Source: Inediibacterium massiliense (GTDB taxonomy: Bacteria; Bacillota; Clostridia; Peptostreptococcales; Thermotaleaceae). From it: 41,545 bases of DNA. Within the stretch, counting starts at the first letter, position 1. Each line of letters opens with the position of its first letter. Under the pieces are notes generated by a model. The model did not search any database. It was not told the DNA's origin and saw nothing but the letters and a program-made list of their open reading frames with translations. The translations under genes and the position numbers were made by a program. The stretch covers positions 265,494 through 307,038 of the forward strand of contig NZ_LN876587.1 in the NCBI RefSeq assembly GCF_001282725.1, read 5' to 3'. Shown here in pieces: positions 15,069-24,272 of this stretch.

Positions 15069-16980
15069 GTGCCCAGCGAAGCTGTAATTTACTTGCTGAT
15101 GAAAGTTCAGTCTAGGTAATTGCCAAGAAGCCTAGTAGCTATAAGACCAGTGCTATCAGAGATGGTAATACTGAAGCGTCTTGAAAATGTGCTCTAGTAG
15201 TGCTAGCAAAGATGCAGACCGTAACATAAAGTGAATCCTGCAGCACTGTTATCTCAACCCGTTAGGGAGAAAAGAGGAAGACGAGTCTCTTGTCTTAAGA
15301 TGAAGTCCATGGAATGTGTGAAGAACTTGGATTACAGCACAGAAGAATCCTCTGGTGTATGGGGAGCGGTATGTATCGAAAGTAAATTATGGAACTGGGG
15401 AGACCCTACTTTACACAGCGATAGCTGTAAAGCAGATGCATATAAGCCGATAGGTGAAATTACATTCTAGTAGGGAGGGAGTCGGAGGGGAACATAGTAC
15501 CAAATATGGAATGGACAACAAAACCATTCTTAGGAAAGGTTCCCTACTTTGTTCACGTTTTCTGAGGAGGTAAGAGTGAGTGAATGTCCAAAAGACTAAC
15601 GACACCATAGATAAAGTTCGACAACTTCAAAGGAAACTATACCAATCAGCCAAGAGTAATAAAAGCAGAAGGTTTCATGCTTTATACGATAAGATATATA
15701 GAAAAGATGTACTTGAGAAGGCATGGAAACAAGTCAAAACTAATAAAGGAAGTGCAGGAGTAGATGAACAAACTATAGCAGACATTGAAGATATTGGGGT
15801 AGAAAAGATATTAGAGGAAATACAAATTCAAATATCAAAAGGAACATATAATCCACCACCAGTATTAAGAAAAGAAATTCCGAAGGATAATGGAAAGGTA
15901 AGACCTCTAGGAATTCCCACAGTAAAAGATAGAATAATACAAACAGCAACAAAGATAGTGATAGAACCTGTTTTTGAAGCTAATTTCAAGGAATGTTCTT
16001 ATGGATTTAGACCTAAGAAAAATCAGCATCAAGCACTTGATAAAATAAGGCGAGCTTGTAATAACAAAGGAATGTGGGTGTTAGATGCAGATATATCAGG
16101 ATACTTTGATAATATAAATCATATGAAATTATTACTGCTAGTTGAAAGACGAATAAGTGATAGGAGAGTAATTAAGCTTATACGAAAATGGCTAGAAGCA
16201 GGAGTAATGAAGGATGGGATAGTTGTTCAAAGTGAACTGGGAAGTCCTCAAGGAGGTGTGATATCTCCATTACTAGCAAATATTTACTTAGATTACCTAG
16301 ATACGGTATGGGAGAAACATTACAAGCATTTAGGTAAACTAATTAGATTTTGTGATGACTTTGTAGTTGTTTGCAAGAACTATAAAGATGTAAAACATAC
16401 ACATAAAGCTATAAGCCTTATAATGCAAAGATTAGAATTGAATCTAAATAAAAGCAAGACGAAAATTATATCTTTATGGGAAGGAAAAGAAGGTTTTGAT
16501 TTTCTAGGGTTTCATAATCGTAAGGTTAAGACAAAGACTATAGATGGTAGAATCTACTATACACTTATCCAGTGGATTAGTAATCAATCAATAAAGAAAA
16601 TATATGACAAAGTTAAGAAGACTCTAGATAGGAAAACCCTATATGTCTCTAGTAAAGAAATGGTTAAGACATTAAATCGAAAGATTATAGGATGGCGAAA
16701 CTATTATGGATTGTCACCATTCAATAAACTGGTGAAGATTGATAAATATATAAGAAAGCGGCTAGTCATTTGGTTTAACAACAAAAGACAGGCACGAAAG
16801 AGAAAAGAATTTTATGAAATAGTAAGTCGATTTAATGATATGGGCCTAAAATATGTTGCTTAAAAACTCGTAATGCAGATGGAAGAAGAACATCGGAAAG
16901 CCGTATGAGGGAAAACCTCACGTACGGTTTGATGAGGAGATGGTGGAAGAGATTAAATCAAATCCACCATTTTACTCTAC
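15069..16980 (+). mobile_element. group II intron with intron-encoded protein
   Basis: The 5' end is placed at GTGCCCAGCGAAGCTG (15069) and the 3' end after TTTACTCTAC (16980). Domain V is at about 16898-16930: AAGCCGTATGAGG, a small loop, then CCTCACGTACGGTTT, including the AGC triad. Domain VI follows, with GGTGG (16942-16946) pairing to CCACC near 16964-16968. The 5' RNA part (15069-15579, domains I-IV start) carries no real gene; a 79-codon frame there is spurious. The element sits 18 bases behind the pyrD terminator stem. Boundaries are estimated from consensus ends, not from an empty-site comparison. Confidence 0.88.
15580..16863 (+). CDS. ltrA: group II intron reverse transcriptase/maturase (LtrA-like)
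   Basis: 427 residues starting with GTG after a GAGGAGG site at 15564-15570. The RT domain runs from about residue 55 to 300: KVRPLGIPTVKDRIIQ, CSYGFRPKKNQHQA, GSPQGGVISPLLANIYL, and the active site FCDD at 257-260 in place of the usual YADD; both aspartates are kept. The maturase/X domain follows (LNRKIIGWRNYYGLSPFNKL). No HNH endonuclease domain or zinc cysteines are present at the C-terminus, so mobility would rely on nicks or replication forks rather than self-made second-strand cuts. It is intact and probably functional. Confidence 0.93.
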   Translation: MNVQKTNDTIDKVRQLQRKLYQSAKSNKSRRFHALYDKIYRKDVLEKAWKQVKTNKGSAGVDEQTIADIEDIGVEKILEEIQIQISKGTYNPPPVLRKEIPKDNGKVRPLGIPTVKDRIIQTATKIVIEPVFEANFKECSYGFRPKKNQHQALDKIRRACNNKGMWVLDADISGYFDNINHMKLLLLVERRISDRRVIKLIRKWLEAGVMKDGIVVQSELGSPQGGVISPLLANIYLDYLDTVWEKHYKHLGKLIRFCDDFVVVCKNYKDVKHTHKAISLIMQRLELNLNKSKTKIISLWEGKEGFDFLGFHNRKVKTKTIDGRIYYTLIQWISNQSIKKIYDKVKKTLDRKTLYVSSKEMVKTLNRKIIGWRNYYGLSPFNKLVKIDKYIRKRLVIWFNNKRQARKRKEFYEIVSRFNDMGLKYVA

Positions 16981-17296
16981 AAGTCGTAAAAAACGTCACA
17001 GAATTTTCAAATTTGGAAAATATATAAAAATGCTCGAAAATAGCATTACAAACTCGCTATGCTTAAACAGTGTAATGCTAATCATTTTCTCACTTATTCT
17101 ATATTTTCACAAATTCTTAATAATTGTTCCTAATTTTTATGACTTTGCTATAATGTAGTTTATATTCGATCTTAAAGAGTTAAAATAAAAATACACATAG
17201 GAATGATTTAAGTGTATTGTATACCCATATAATTTTATTTGATGATACAATATAGCTTGTAATTACAAAAACCAAATAAAAGAGAGGGTTATACTT
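16981..17296 (+). promoter_or_regulatory. non-coding stretch upstream of cas6 with a 10-bp inverted repeat and a promoter
   Basis: No gene is visible here. TAGCATTACA (17041-17050) and its exact complement TGTAATGCTA (17071-17080) enclose a 20-base loop; without a T-run it is a poor terminator. An extended -10, TGCTATAAT, lies at 17146-17154, with TTGTTC at 17124-17129 as a weak -35 (19-base spacing). This is the best candidate promoter for cas6 and leaves a leader of about 135 bases. Confidence 0.5.
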
Positions 17297-17986
17297 ATGA
17301 TGTTTATAGAATTAACTGTAACAGTTATGTTGAAGAAAGATATATTTTTTGTAGAGAGTGGATACATAATTGGAAAAAATATAAATAAAGCTATGTTGTT
17401 GGATAAAGATTTAAAAATATTACATCCTAGAAGGGAATATAAGTATTATATTTTTAATAGTTTTTATCCTCTGGAGAAAAATAAAACTTATATAAAGGGA
17501 AGAGTATATGTATTTAAAATTAGAGGCCTAGATTGTGAATATATGGAAAAATTTAAAAGATGTTTACAAAAATTAGAAAGCTATGATTTTGAAGTTATTT
17601 CCGTTGCGACAAGTGAAGTAAAACAAAAGCATATTAATAAACTATATAGCATAACTCCTATCATTATCACTAAAGATAATAAACCATGGTTACAAGGAGA
17701 CGATGTAGAGGAGTTTAAAAAACGTTTAGAAGCAAACTTGGAGAAAAAGTATAAAAATTTTTTTGGGGAAGATATAGACATTCAAGATAAATTTATAAAG
17801 AGTTTAGAGTTTAAAAATAAACTGCCAATATATTTTAAATACAAAGGCATAAAGCTTCTTGGCAATAAGATAAATGTAGAGATTAAAGACAATGATACAG
17901 CACAGAAGATTGCTTTTATGGCTATGGCTATTGGAATGGGAGAAAAAAATTCTTCTATTGGAGCAGGTTATTGCAATGCAAACTAA
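17297..17986 (+). CDS. cas6: Cas6 family CRISPR RNA endoribonuclease
   Basis: 229 residues of the repeat-associated (RAMP) fold. The first strand MMFIELTVTVMLK and the C-terminal glycine-rich loop GMGEKNSSIGAGYC (residues 213-226) are Cas6 hallmarks. Cas6 cuts the repeat RNA to leave an 8-nt 5' tag; the repeat here ends in ATTGAAAC, the classic tag. A single histidine (HINKLY, near residue 111) is not in the usual N-terminal position, so the catalytic residues are unclear. It is separated from the effector operon by array 1 and lies 17 bases before the leader hairpin. GAGAGGG lies 8 bases before the ATG. Confidence 0.88.
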   Translation: MMFIELTVTVMLKKDIFFVESGYIIGKNINKAMLLDKDLKILHPRREYKYYIFNSFYPLEKNKTYIKGRVYVFKIRGLDCEYMEKFKRCLQKLESYDFEVISVATSEVKQKHINKLYSITPIIITKDNKPWLQGDDVEEFKKRLEANLEKKYKNFFGEDIDIQDKFIKSLEFKNKLPIYFKYKGIKLLGNKINVEIKDNDTAQKIAFMAMAIGMGEKNSSIGAGYCNAN

Positions 17987-18003
17987 ATTTTTAGAATATG
18001 AAT

Positions 18004-18271
18004 AAAATAGCAAGATGTACAAATGTGTATATCTTGCTATTTTGTATAGGTAGAAACTAAAGGACTTGTTAAAATAAATTTTTTTGAAGTATAAATTTTA
18101 CCAGGCAATTATGCATTGCTTTGATAAAAATATGAGTGTTTGCAATAGATTGCATAGATTTTTAAAGATGAAAATTATATAGTGAAAATTAGCTGGTAGA
18201 TTTTTTGTGAAGTGTTGAAAAATAGATATTTATAGTGTACACTAATATTTGAGAATAGCTATTTTACTAGT
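18004..18271 (+). promoter_or_regulatory. CRISPR leader 1 with upstream hairpin
   Basis: 268 bases between cas6 and the first repeat of array 1, about 94% identical to leader 2 (29385-29651) by eye. It begins with an 18-bp hairpin (AAAATAGCAAGATGTACA with loop AATG, 18004-18043), which probably terminates cas6, and ends with the palindrome TAGTGTACACTA (18233-18244), 27 bases before the first repeat. The array transcription start is expected inside this region; no perfect promoter is obvious. Confidence 0.85.
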
Positions 18272-19670
18272 ATTGAACCTAAACATGAGATGTATTGAAA
18301 CTGAGTTCCATGTGTTCTTCTTTGCCAGATATATCTAATTGAACCTAAACATGAGATGTATTGAAACAATCTTCTCCTTTAAGTTCAAAATAATGTTTAT
18401 CATTGAACCTAAACATGAGATGTATTGAAACACTATTGTAAATTTAACAGCACCAGTTGGAAAGGCTATTGAACCTAAACATGAGATGTATTGAAACTTT
18501 TTTAGAACTATGATAAAGAAAGAGTACCTTAGATTGAACCTAAACATGAGATGTATTGAAACATATGAGATTGTTCTGCTTTGATATTTCTCTACAAATT
18601 GAACCTAAACATGAGATGTATTGAAACGAAGATGCTTTTAAAAGACTTACAGAAGGGCAATTAATTGAACCTAAACATGAGATGTATTGAAACAAATATT
18701 TTAAAGTTCGGTGTAGATGGCTTTTCAAATTGAACCTAAACATGAGATGTATTGAAACTCGAAATCCAATTTCATCACCACTGTAATTTTCATATTGAAC
18801 CTAAACATGAGATGTATTGAAACTTTAGTGTAATGAAACGAATTGCAAGATCATTAGATATTGAACCTAAACATGAGATGTATTGAAACATATATAGGTA
18901 TATAACTTCGTGAAAATATTCATATTGAACCTAAACATGAGATGTATTGAAACAGCCGTTGAAAAGGCTGTTAATAATAGATTTAAAGAATTGAACCTAA
19001 ACATGAGATGTATTGAAACTGGCAAATCATATGGGTACAAAATAGTTACTGAAATATTGAACCTAAACATGAGATGTATTGAAACTTTATATCGCTCCTT
19101 TCTATTTGGGGATAAGAGAAGATTGAACCTAAACATGAGATGTATTGAAACTAAAATTTTACCTCTCTGTTAATACTTATATGAGCAAATTGAACCTAAA
19201 CATGAGATGTATTGAAACTTTCGATCGTCTAATCTAAATGGTTGTACCGCTGTAATTGAACCTAAACATGAGATGTATTGAAACGCAGGGTGATATATGG
19301 ATTCTAGGAAGGCATAGAATTGAACCTAAACATGAGATGTATTGAAACTGAATAATTAGTTTCATACTGTCTATATCTGATTCTATTGAACCTAAACATG
19401 AGATGTATTGAAACATTCTGTGGAAGTAAATTCTAATGTAGATAGAGAATTGAACCTAAACATGAGATGTATTGAAACTCCATTCTTCTACTGCTTTTTC
19501 CTCTACCTTATTCATTGAACCTAAACATGAGATGTATTGAAACAAGTCATTTTCATATCGAACTGTATCATAAGCCATCATTGAACCTGAACATGAGATG
19601 TATTCAAACAGAACTTTAGCAACCTTATCTACAGAGCTATCAAATTAGTCTAAGCATGAGAGGCAGAAAC
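18272..19670 (+). CRISPR. CRISPR array 1: 21 repeats plus one decayed repeat
   Basis: The 30-base repeat begins ATTGAACCTAAACATG and ends AGATGTATTGAAAC. Starts of the 21 repeats run from 18272 to 19580, with spacers of 34-37 bases. Repeats 1-20 appear identical; repeat 21 (19580-19609) has two changes (TGAACA for TAAACA, TTCAAAC for TTGAAAC). A 27-base remnant at 19644-19670 is a 22nd, strongly degenerate repeat. The leader is at the 5' side, so transcription is on the plus strand and the oldest units are at the 3' end. Spacer lengths suit a type III or I-B system. Short frames across the array are artefacts of the repeat. Confidence 0.98.
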
Positions 19671-19976
19671 AAAAGAATTAAAGGGATAAATACACTGATT
19701 TTGCTTGATTCTTAAATCAAGATAAATGTTTCAATAAAATATATTGAAATATTTGTTAATCACAGACAATCATTTAATTTAAGTATATTTTGTATTGAAA
19801 AAATATTAACTTATAGTAAATGATATGAATGTGATTTTTTTGTTTGTTAAAATATAAATTTTACTTAATATGAAGAAAAATGTAAAATTAAGTTTTAATT
19901 TGATAACAAAGTATACTATAATAAATTTATCCAGTATAAACAAAAATTGTAATAAATAAAAGGAAGTGGATTGCAA
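19671..19976 (+). promoter_or_regulatory. gap between array 1 and cas10
   Basis: No gene is visible. A small hairpin CTTGATT-CTTA-AATCAAG lies at 19704-19721. A -10-like TATAAT at 19917-19922, overlapping TATACT at 19912-19917, is the best promoter candidate for the effector operon, but no -35 is convincing. The rest is very AT-rich. AAGGAAG at 19960-19966 is the cas10 ribosome site. Confidence 0.4.
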
Positions 19977-21695
19977 ATGAGTAAGGATCATTCAACATAT
20001 ATCTTTATAGATGTATCTAAAAAACAATCATTTATATATAAAAATAACAGGTTAAAAGATAATGTTTATAATTCGGTAATTATAAAAGCTATAACAGAAA
20101 CCCTAGAGGAAGATTTAAACGAAGAGAATATGACAAATGATATGAAGATTTTATATAAAAAATTAAAAAAAGAAATGATATTTTTGAAATATGAACTAGA
20201 TAAATTAAAAGAAGAAGGAAAAATAATAGAGACGATGTATTCCGGTGGGGGAAATAGTATTATCAAATTTGAAGACAAAAAAACTGCTATACAATTTATT
20301 GAAAATTATTCTTTAAAGATTTATGAAAAATTTCCACAATTAGAACTTTATATAAGCTATGTAGAGGGTAGTGAATTTGATATGGATGAAGAAAAAATTC
20401 ATAAAGAATTACATAAAAGAGCAGATAAGCTTAAAGATGCTAGAAGGGGACAAATAAAAAGGTTGACTTACGGTGTTGAGCAAATAGATGAATTAGGTTA
20501 TCCAAAACAAAATTTAAGTGAGAAAAAATGTTTTAAAGAAGCTAAAAATTTTTTGCAATCAAAACTTAAAAAGGATTTAAATGAAAAAAATATAGAATTT
20601 ACATATGAGCTTGAAAGTTATAAAAAAATTAATAAAGCATTAAAAGATGATAGTATAGTTAAAAATCATATGGGAGTAATAGCTATTGATGGCAACAAAA
20701 TGGGAGAATTAGTAAATGCAATAAAAACGATGGATAAAGAAAAGTCATATTATTATTATTTAAAACAAATGAGTAAAGAAATAAGTAAGGTTTATTATGA
20801 ATCTGTAAAAAATGCACTATTGACTGTTGCTAAAAAAAGAAATGGGATTATGATAACTCCAATTGTGTTAGCAGGAGATGATATTTGTTTAATCACACAA
20901 GGAACTATAGCAATTGAATTAGCAGCAGAAATGATTAATCAATTACATATTCTATCAGATACATCTAAATTGGATAAAAAAAGTATATTAAAAAAATTGA
21001 TGGAAAATAAAAATATAAAAAATTTAACGGCAGCTGCAGGTGTTTGTATAGTAAAACCAGGATATCCATTTTTCGAAAGTATAAAAATAGCAGAATCAAG
21101 ACAAAGTTTTGGAAAAACAAGTATGCATAAAATAAAGACAATAGAAACCGATCAAGACAATAAGAGAGATAGTCCTAAAGTAGCTAATGTATCTATGATT
21201 GATTGGGAAATAGTGAAAGGCTCTGATAAAGAAGAAATTGATTACCTTGAATATATATCAGAAGGATCAAAAATTAAAACGTATCATATTAAACCACTTT
21301 GGATAACTACACCAAGATATAAAGGAAATAAGTTTTATCAAGAAGGGACATTTTTATATGAAGGATTTAAAAATATTGTAGAAAAAATTCAAGGAATGAA
21401 GAAAAAAGGAGAAATAAGTTCATCAGAGTTACAAAAGATAAAAAATGCCATGTATTCTGGAGAGAAACAATATGAATTAGTTTTTGATATGCAAAAAACA
21501 ACAGGTATAAACAACTTAGAAACAATGATAAATCAAGAATTGAATCAAGAAAATTCATCTGTTGAAAAAAGATATTGTATATTTAATAAACCATGTCAAG
21601 AAGATGAGGAAAAAAATGAGAGTATTTATATATTGAATGATATAATAGATGTTTTAGATTTTATGGAACCTGTAAAAATGGGAGGGGCAGAATGA
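19977..21695 (+). CDS. cas10: Cas10, large subunit of type III effector, HD-less, AGDD palm motif
   Basis: 572 residues. It starts directly in the first palm domain (STYIFIDVSKKQSFIYKNN), so the N-terminal HD nuclease is absent. Palm 1 carries YSGGGNS (88-94) and palm 2 has AIDGNKMGEL (D238) and LAGDDICLI (residues 299-302 AGDD), the place of the GGDD cyclase signature: the first glycine is alanine, both aspartates remain. No cysteine cluster for the usual zinc finger is seen. Start: the frame opens at TTG 19971, but the ATG at 19977 fits the ribosome site better. It overlaps the next gene by 4 bases (ATGA). Expected role: crRNA 5'-tag end of the complex; cyclic oligoadenylate synthesis is uncertain. 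Confidence 0.9.
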   Translation: MSKDHSTYIFIDVSKKQSFIYKNNRLKDNVYNSVIIKAITETLEEDLNEENMTNDMKILYKKLKKEMIFLKYELDKLKEEGKIIETMYSGGGNSIIKFEDKKTAIQFIENYSLKIYEKFPQLELYISYVEGSEFDMDEEKIHKELHKRADKLKDARRGQIKRLTYGVEQIDELGYPKQNLSEKKCFKEAKNFLQSKLKKDLNEKNIEFTYELESYKKINKALKDDSIVKNHMGVIAIDGNKMGELVNAIKTMDKEKSYYYYLKQMSKEISKVYYESVKNALLTVAKKRNGIMITPIVLAGDDICLITQGTIAIELAAEMINQLHILSDTSKLDKKSILKKLMENKNIKNLTAAAGVCIVKPGYPFFESIKIAESRQSFGKTSMHKIKTIETDQDNKRDSPKVANVSMIDWEIVKGSDKEEIDYLEYISEGSKIKTYHIKPLWITTPRYKGNKFYQEGTFLYEGFKNIVEKIQGMKKKGEISSSELQKIKNAMYSGEKQYELVFDMQKTTGINNLETMINQELNQENSSVEKRYCIFNKPCQEDEEKNESIYILNDIIDVLDFMEPVKMGGAE

Positions 21696-22405
21696 ATAAG
21701 AAACTAAAGATTATTTTAAAATCTGAAGCGATATTTAATAGTGGAGAAGCTGAAAGTAATATGGTTCATATGAAAGCACTTACTGATGAATTTGGATTTG
21801 TTTATTTTCATAGCAAAACACTAAAAGGACAATTAAAAGATCATGCTTTTTGGTTGTATGAATTGTATAAATATGCTGAAAAAAAAGATAAGAGAATTGA
21901 AAAATCCAAACATTGGTTTAAATGTATAGTGAAATTATTTGGAATTACAGAAGCTGAATTGAAATATAGAAATTTAGAAGAAGAAAGTAAACTTTACAAA
22001 TATGTAGAAGGTTCTTTGAAGATTAGCAATTTGGAGTTGGAAAAGCCCGTTAGAGAGTATTTTATAAATTTATTTAAAGAAGATAAACAAAGCAGTTACT
22101 ATAGATTGACACAAAATGATTTGATACAAGCTCAAACACAAATAAGAACTAGTATAAGATTGAAAGATGGAGTTGCAGAACAAGGAGGATTAGTGACATA
22201 TCATACCGTAAAAGAAGGATTAGTATTTTATTCTGAATTGAATTTACTAGAGAATAAGTCAGATGTAAAAAATGATTTGAAGAAAGTAGAGCCTAGCAAT
22301 GAAGAATGTTGGGAAGTACTTGAAAAAATTGTAAAAACATTTCATAGAATAGGGGCGAATACACATAGAGGAAGAGGTGAAATAGAAGCAGTTTTAGAAA
22401 ATTAG
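21692..22405 (+). CDS. type III RAMP protein, single Cas7/Csm3-like domain
   Basis: 237 residues. The N-terminal strand KLKIILKSEAIFNSGEAE, the FHSKTLKGQLKDHAF helix motif (the RAMP xSxLKGxLR site, about residues 46-60) and the C-terminal glycine-rich loop NTHRGRGEIEAVL (223-235) define a RAMP fold. It most likely forms part of the crRNA-binding backbone. An aspartate equivalent to the Csm3 target-RNA-cleaving residue is not obvious. Translationally coupled to cas10 (ATGA overlap) and followed by a 52-base gap before the Csx10-like gene, the largest gap between the RAMP genes of the operon. Confidence 0.8.
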   Translation: MNKKLKIILKSEAIFNSGEAESNMVHMKALTDEFGFVYFHSKTLKGQLKDHAFWLYELYKYAEKKDKRIEKSKHWFKCIVKLFGITEAELKYRNLEEESKLYKYVEGSLKISNLELEKPVREYFINLFKEDKQSSYYRLTQNDLIQAQTQIRTSIRLKDGVAEQGGLVTYHTVKEGLVFYSELNLLENKSDVKNDLKKVEPSNEECWEVLEKIVKTFHRIGANTHRGRGEIEAVLEN

Positions 22406-22457
22406 GTGATTACCTTCAATTGAGCATCTGGTGAAATAGTAGGAGGGAAATTTTAAT

Positions 22458-24269
22458 ATGGCTTTTTATATTATAGATGTTGAAAATCTAGAGCCACTAA
22501 AAATAGGGGCATCAGGAAGTAAAGCAAATCAAACAGAGGCTACACTTGAGCATATACCAGGATCTACATTACGAGGAGCAATTGTGAGTAGAATTTTTAA
22601 TAAGTATCCTAATTTGACAGAAATTGAACAAATAGAGATCTTAACTAAAATTAAGTTTTATAATTTGTATCCAATAGATAAGGAACAGCAAATATATGTT
22701 CCTACTCCAAAAAATTTAAGAGTAGATAAACATATATGGAGAAGTCAAAAAAATAAATTTGAGCAATATAAGAAATTTAAAGATATAGAAAATAAGATTA
22801 GTTGTCAAATTGATAATCTTATCGAATCGAAAAATGATAGTTTGGAATATGAGAAAGAACATAGCACAACAAAACAACCTGCTAAAAATAATATAAGTTA
22901 TAATTTTGTAATGATAGGAGAGTCACTAAAAGGAATCAATATAAAGAAAACTTATAAATTACACCATGATACAAGAAAAAACAGAAACAATAATACAGAA
23001 GAAAAAGATAACTTGTTTCGGTATGAATCTATTGACAAAGGACAAATGTTTAGAGGTTTTATAAAAATTGAAGAAAATAGTTCGTGTTTAGATCAAAAAA
23101 TAGAAGCTTGCTTTGGATACAGTGAAAATATTTATTTGGGAGGAGCTAAAACAACAGGGTATGGGCATTGTAAGTTTAAAATACAAAAGATAGATGCTAC
23201 AAGCCCTTCACAATTTATTTTTAAAAATAATCAAAGAGAACTTGATGATTCTCGGTTAGTTGTTTTAGCTTTGTCAGATTGTCTTTTTAGGGATGAATAT
23301 GGACAACCAATATCAGAAATTCCCAAAGAAGAGATAGAAAGATATTTTTCAAATGCAAAACTTGAAGAGGTGTATTTAGATATAGGACAAACAGAAGGTT
23401 ACAATTCTAAATGGAGAGCTAGAAATCCAAAGGAAGCAACTATTAGGGCGGGTTCTGTATGGGTATATAATATTGACGCTGAGGAAAAAGAAAAATTTAA
23501 AAATAAAATTATTCAATTTGAAAGTATATTACATGGAGATAAAACTCAAGAAGGATATGGATGGTTGGCTGTAAATCTGAAATATCCTAATGAATTTGTA
23601 TTTAATGAAATGGAAATATTAAACTCAATTTCAAAAAAAACGAAGCAGATTGATTTATCAGAGGCTAGAAAGATAATAGAAGAGTATCCCTCTATTAAAA
23701 TTATATTGGATGGCTTAGGTGATAATAGAAAAAAGTGGCTTCAAGGCATAATTAAGTATAGTATTGATAACAAAGAATCTTCAACTGAAAAAGATAACCA
23801 AAACAAGAAATTGTTTATAGAAGATAAAAGTAAATTAACTCAAAGTAGAAGAAGAAAGATGATGGAAATTCTAAAGGAAACAGAAGATAAGATTATGGGA
23901 ATTTTCAATGAAACAAAAGATAAGTTGATAAAAGAAAATTTTAAAATAGAAAGTACTGAAGAAACAAAAAAATATATAGATATTAGAAGTTATATTGATA
24001 ATAATGAAATATTTAGTTTTAAAGAAAAAAATTTCAAAAAGTGCTTAGAGTATATTCAAAAAGAAATTACTGTTGAATCTGAAGAGGAAAAAGTGGGTGA
24101 ATACATAGAAATTGATCAATACATAGAAAATCAGTTAAACAGTATTAAAGGAATACATTTCTATTTTAAATACCTAGAAAACAATCGATTAGCAAAAAGT
24201 TTATTTTTAAATGAATTATTATATGAATATTTTTATATGACCAATAGATTAAATGATGGGAGGGAATAA
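22458..24269 (+). CDS. csx10: Csx10-like RAMP (type III-D) with long helical C-terminus
   Basis: 603 residues. RAMP module 1 has the IPGSTLRGAI motif (33-42) and glycine-rich loop GGAKTTGYGH (228-237). Module 2 has SDCLFRDEYGQP, then NSKWRARNPKEATIRAGSV and a second loop GDKTQEGYGW (360-369). These match Csx10 of subtype III-D. Residues from about 395 to 603 are charged and predicted all-helical, an extra 200 residues beyond a plain Csx10. Since no separate small-subunit (Cas11) gene exists in the operon, this tail may be a fused Cas11-like domain, as reported for the Cas7-Cas5-Cas11 fusion of III-D variants. AGGAGGG precedes the ATG; the next gene starts 4 bases after the stop. Confidence 0.78.
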   Translation: MAFYIIDVENLEPLKIGASGSKANQTEATLEHIPGSTLRGAIVSRIFNKYPNLTEIEQIEILTKIKFYNLYPIDKEQQIYVPTPKNLRVDKHIWRSQKNKFEQYKKFKDIENKISCQIDNLIESKNDSLEYEKEHSTTKQPAKNNISYNFVMIGESLKGINIKKTYKLHHDTRKNRNNNTEEKDNLFRYESIDKGQMFRGFIKIEENSSCLDQKIEACFGYSENIYLGGAKTTGYGHCKFKIQKIDATSPSQFIFKNNQRELDDSRLVVLALSDCLFRDEYGQPISEIPKEEIERYFSNAKLEEVYLDIGQTEGYNSKWRARNPKEATIRAGSVWVYNIDAEEKEKFKNKIIQFESILHGDKTQEGYGWLAVNLKYPNEFVFNEMEILNSISKKTKQIDLSEARKIIEEYPSIKIILDGLGDNRKKWLQGIIKYSIDNKESSTEKDNQNKKLFIEDKSKLTQSRRRKMMEILKETEDKIMGIFNETKDKLIKENFKIESTEETKKYIDIRSYIDNNEIFSFKEKNFKKCLEYIQKEITVESEEEKVGEYIEIDQYIENQLNSIKGIHFYFKYLENNRLAKSLFLNELLYEYFYMTNRLNDGRE

Positions 24270-24272
24270 AAA

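Noticed and set aside
15231-15470. 79-codon open frame upstream of the intron reverse transcriptase
   Set aside because: It lies in the structured RNA of group II intron domains I-IV, has no ribosome site and resembles no protein.
15580-16863. Diversity-generating retroelement or retron reverse transcriptase
   Set aside because: The maturase domain, domain V/VI RNA and intron 5' end identify a group II intron; no template repeat or msr/msd structure was seen.
18335-19416. Several open frames on both strands with repeated peptide motifs (FQYISCLGS, LNLNMRCIE)
   Set aside because: They are translations of the CRISPR repeat and spacers of array 1; the same occurs at 30462-30996 in array 2.
19704-19721. 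Hairpin after array 1 as a terminator
   Set aside because: Only a 7-bp AT-rich stem with no T-run follows; too weak to call a terminator.
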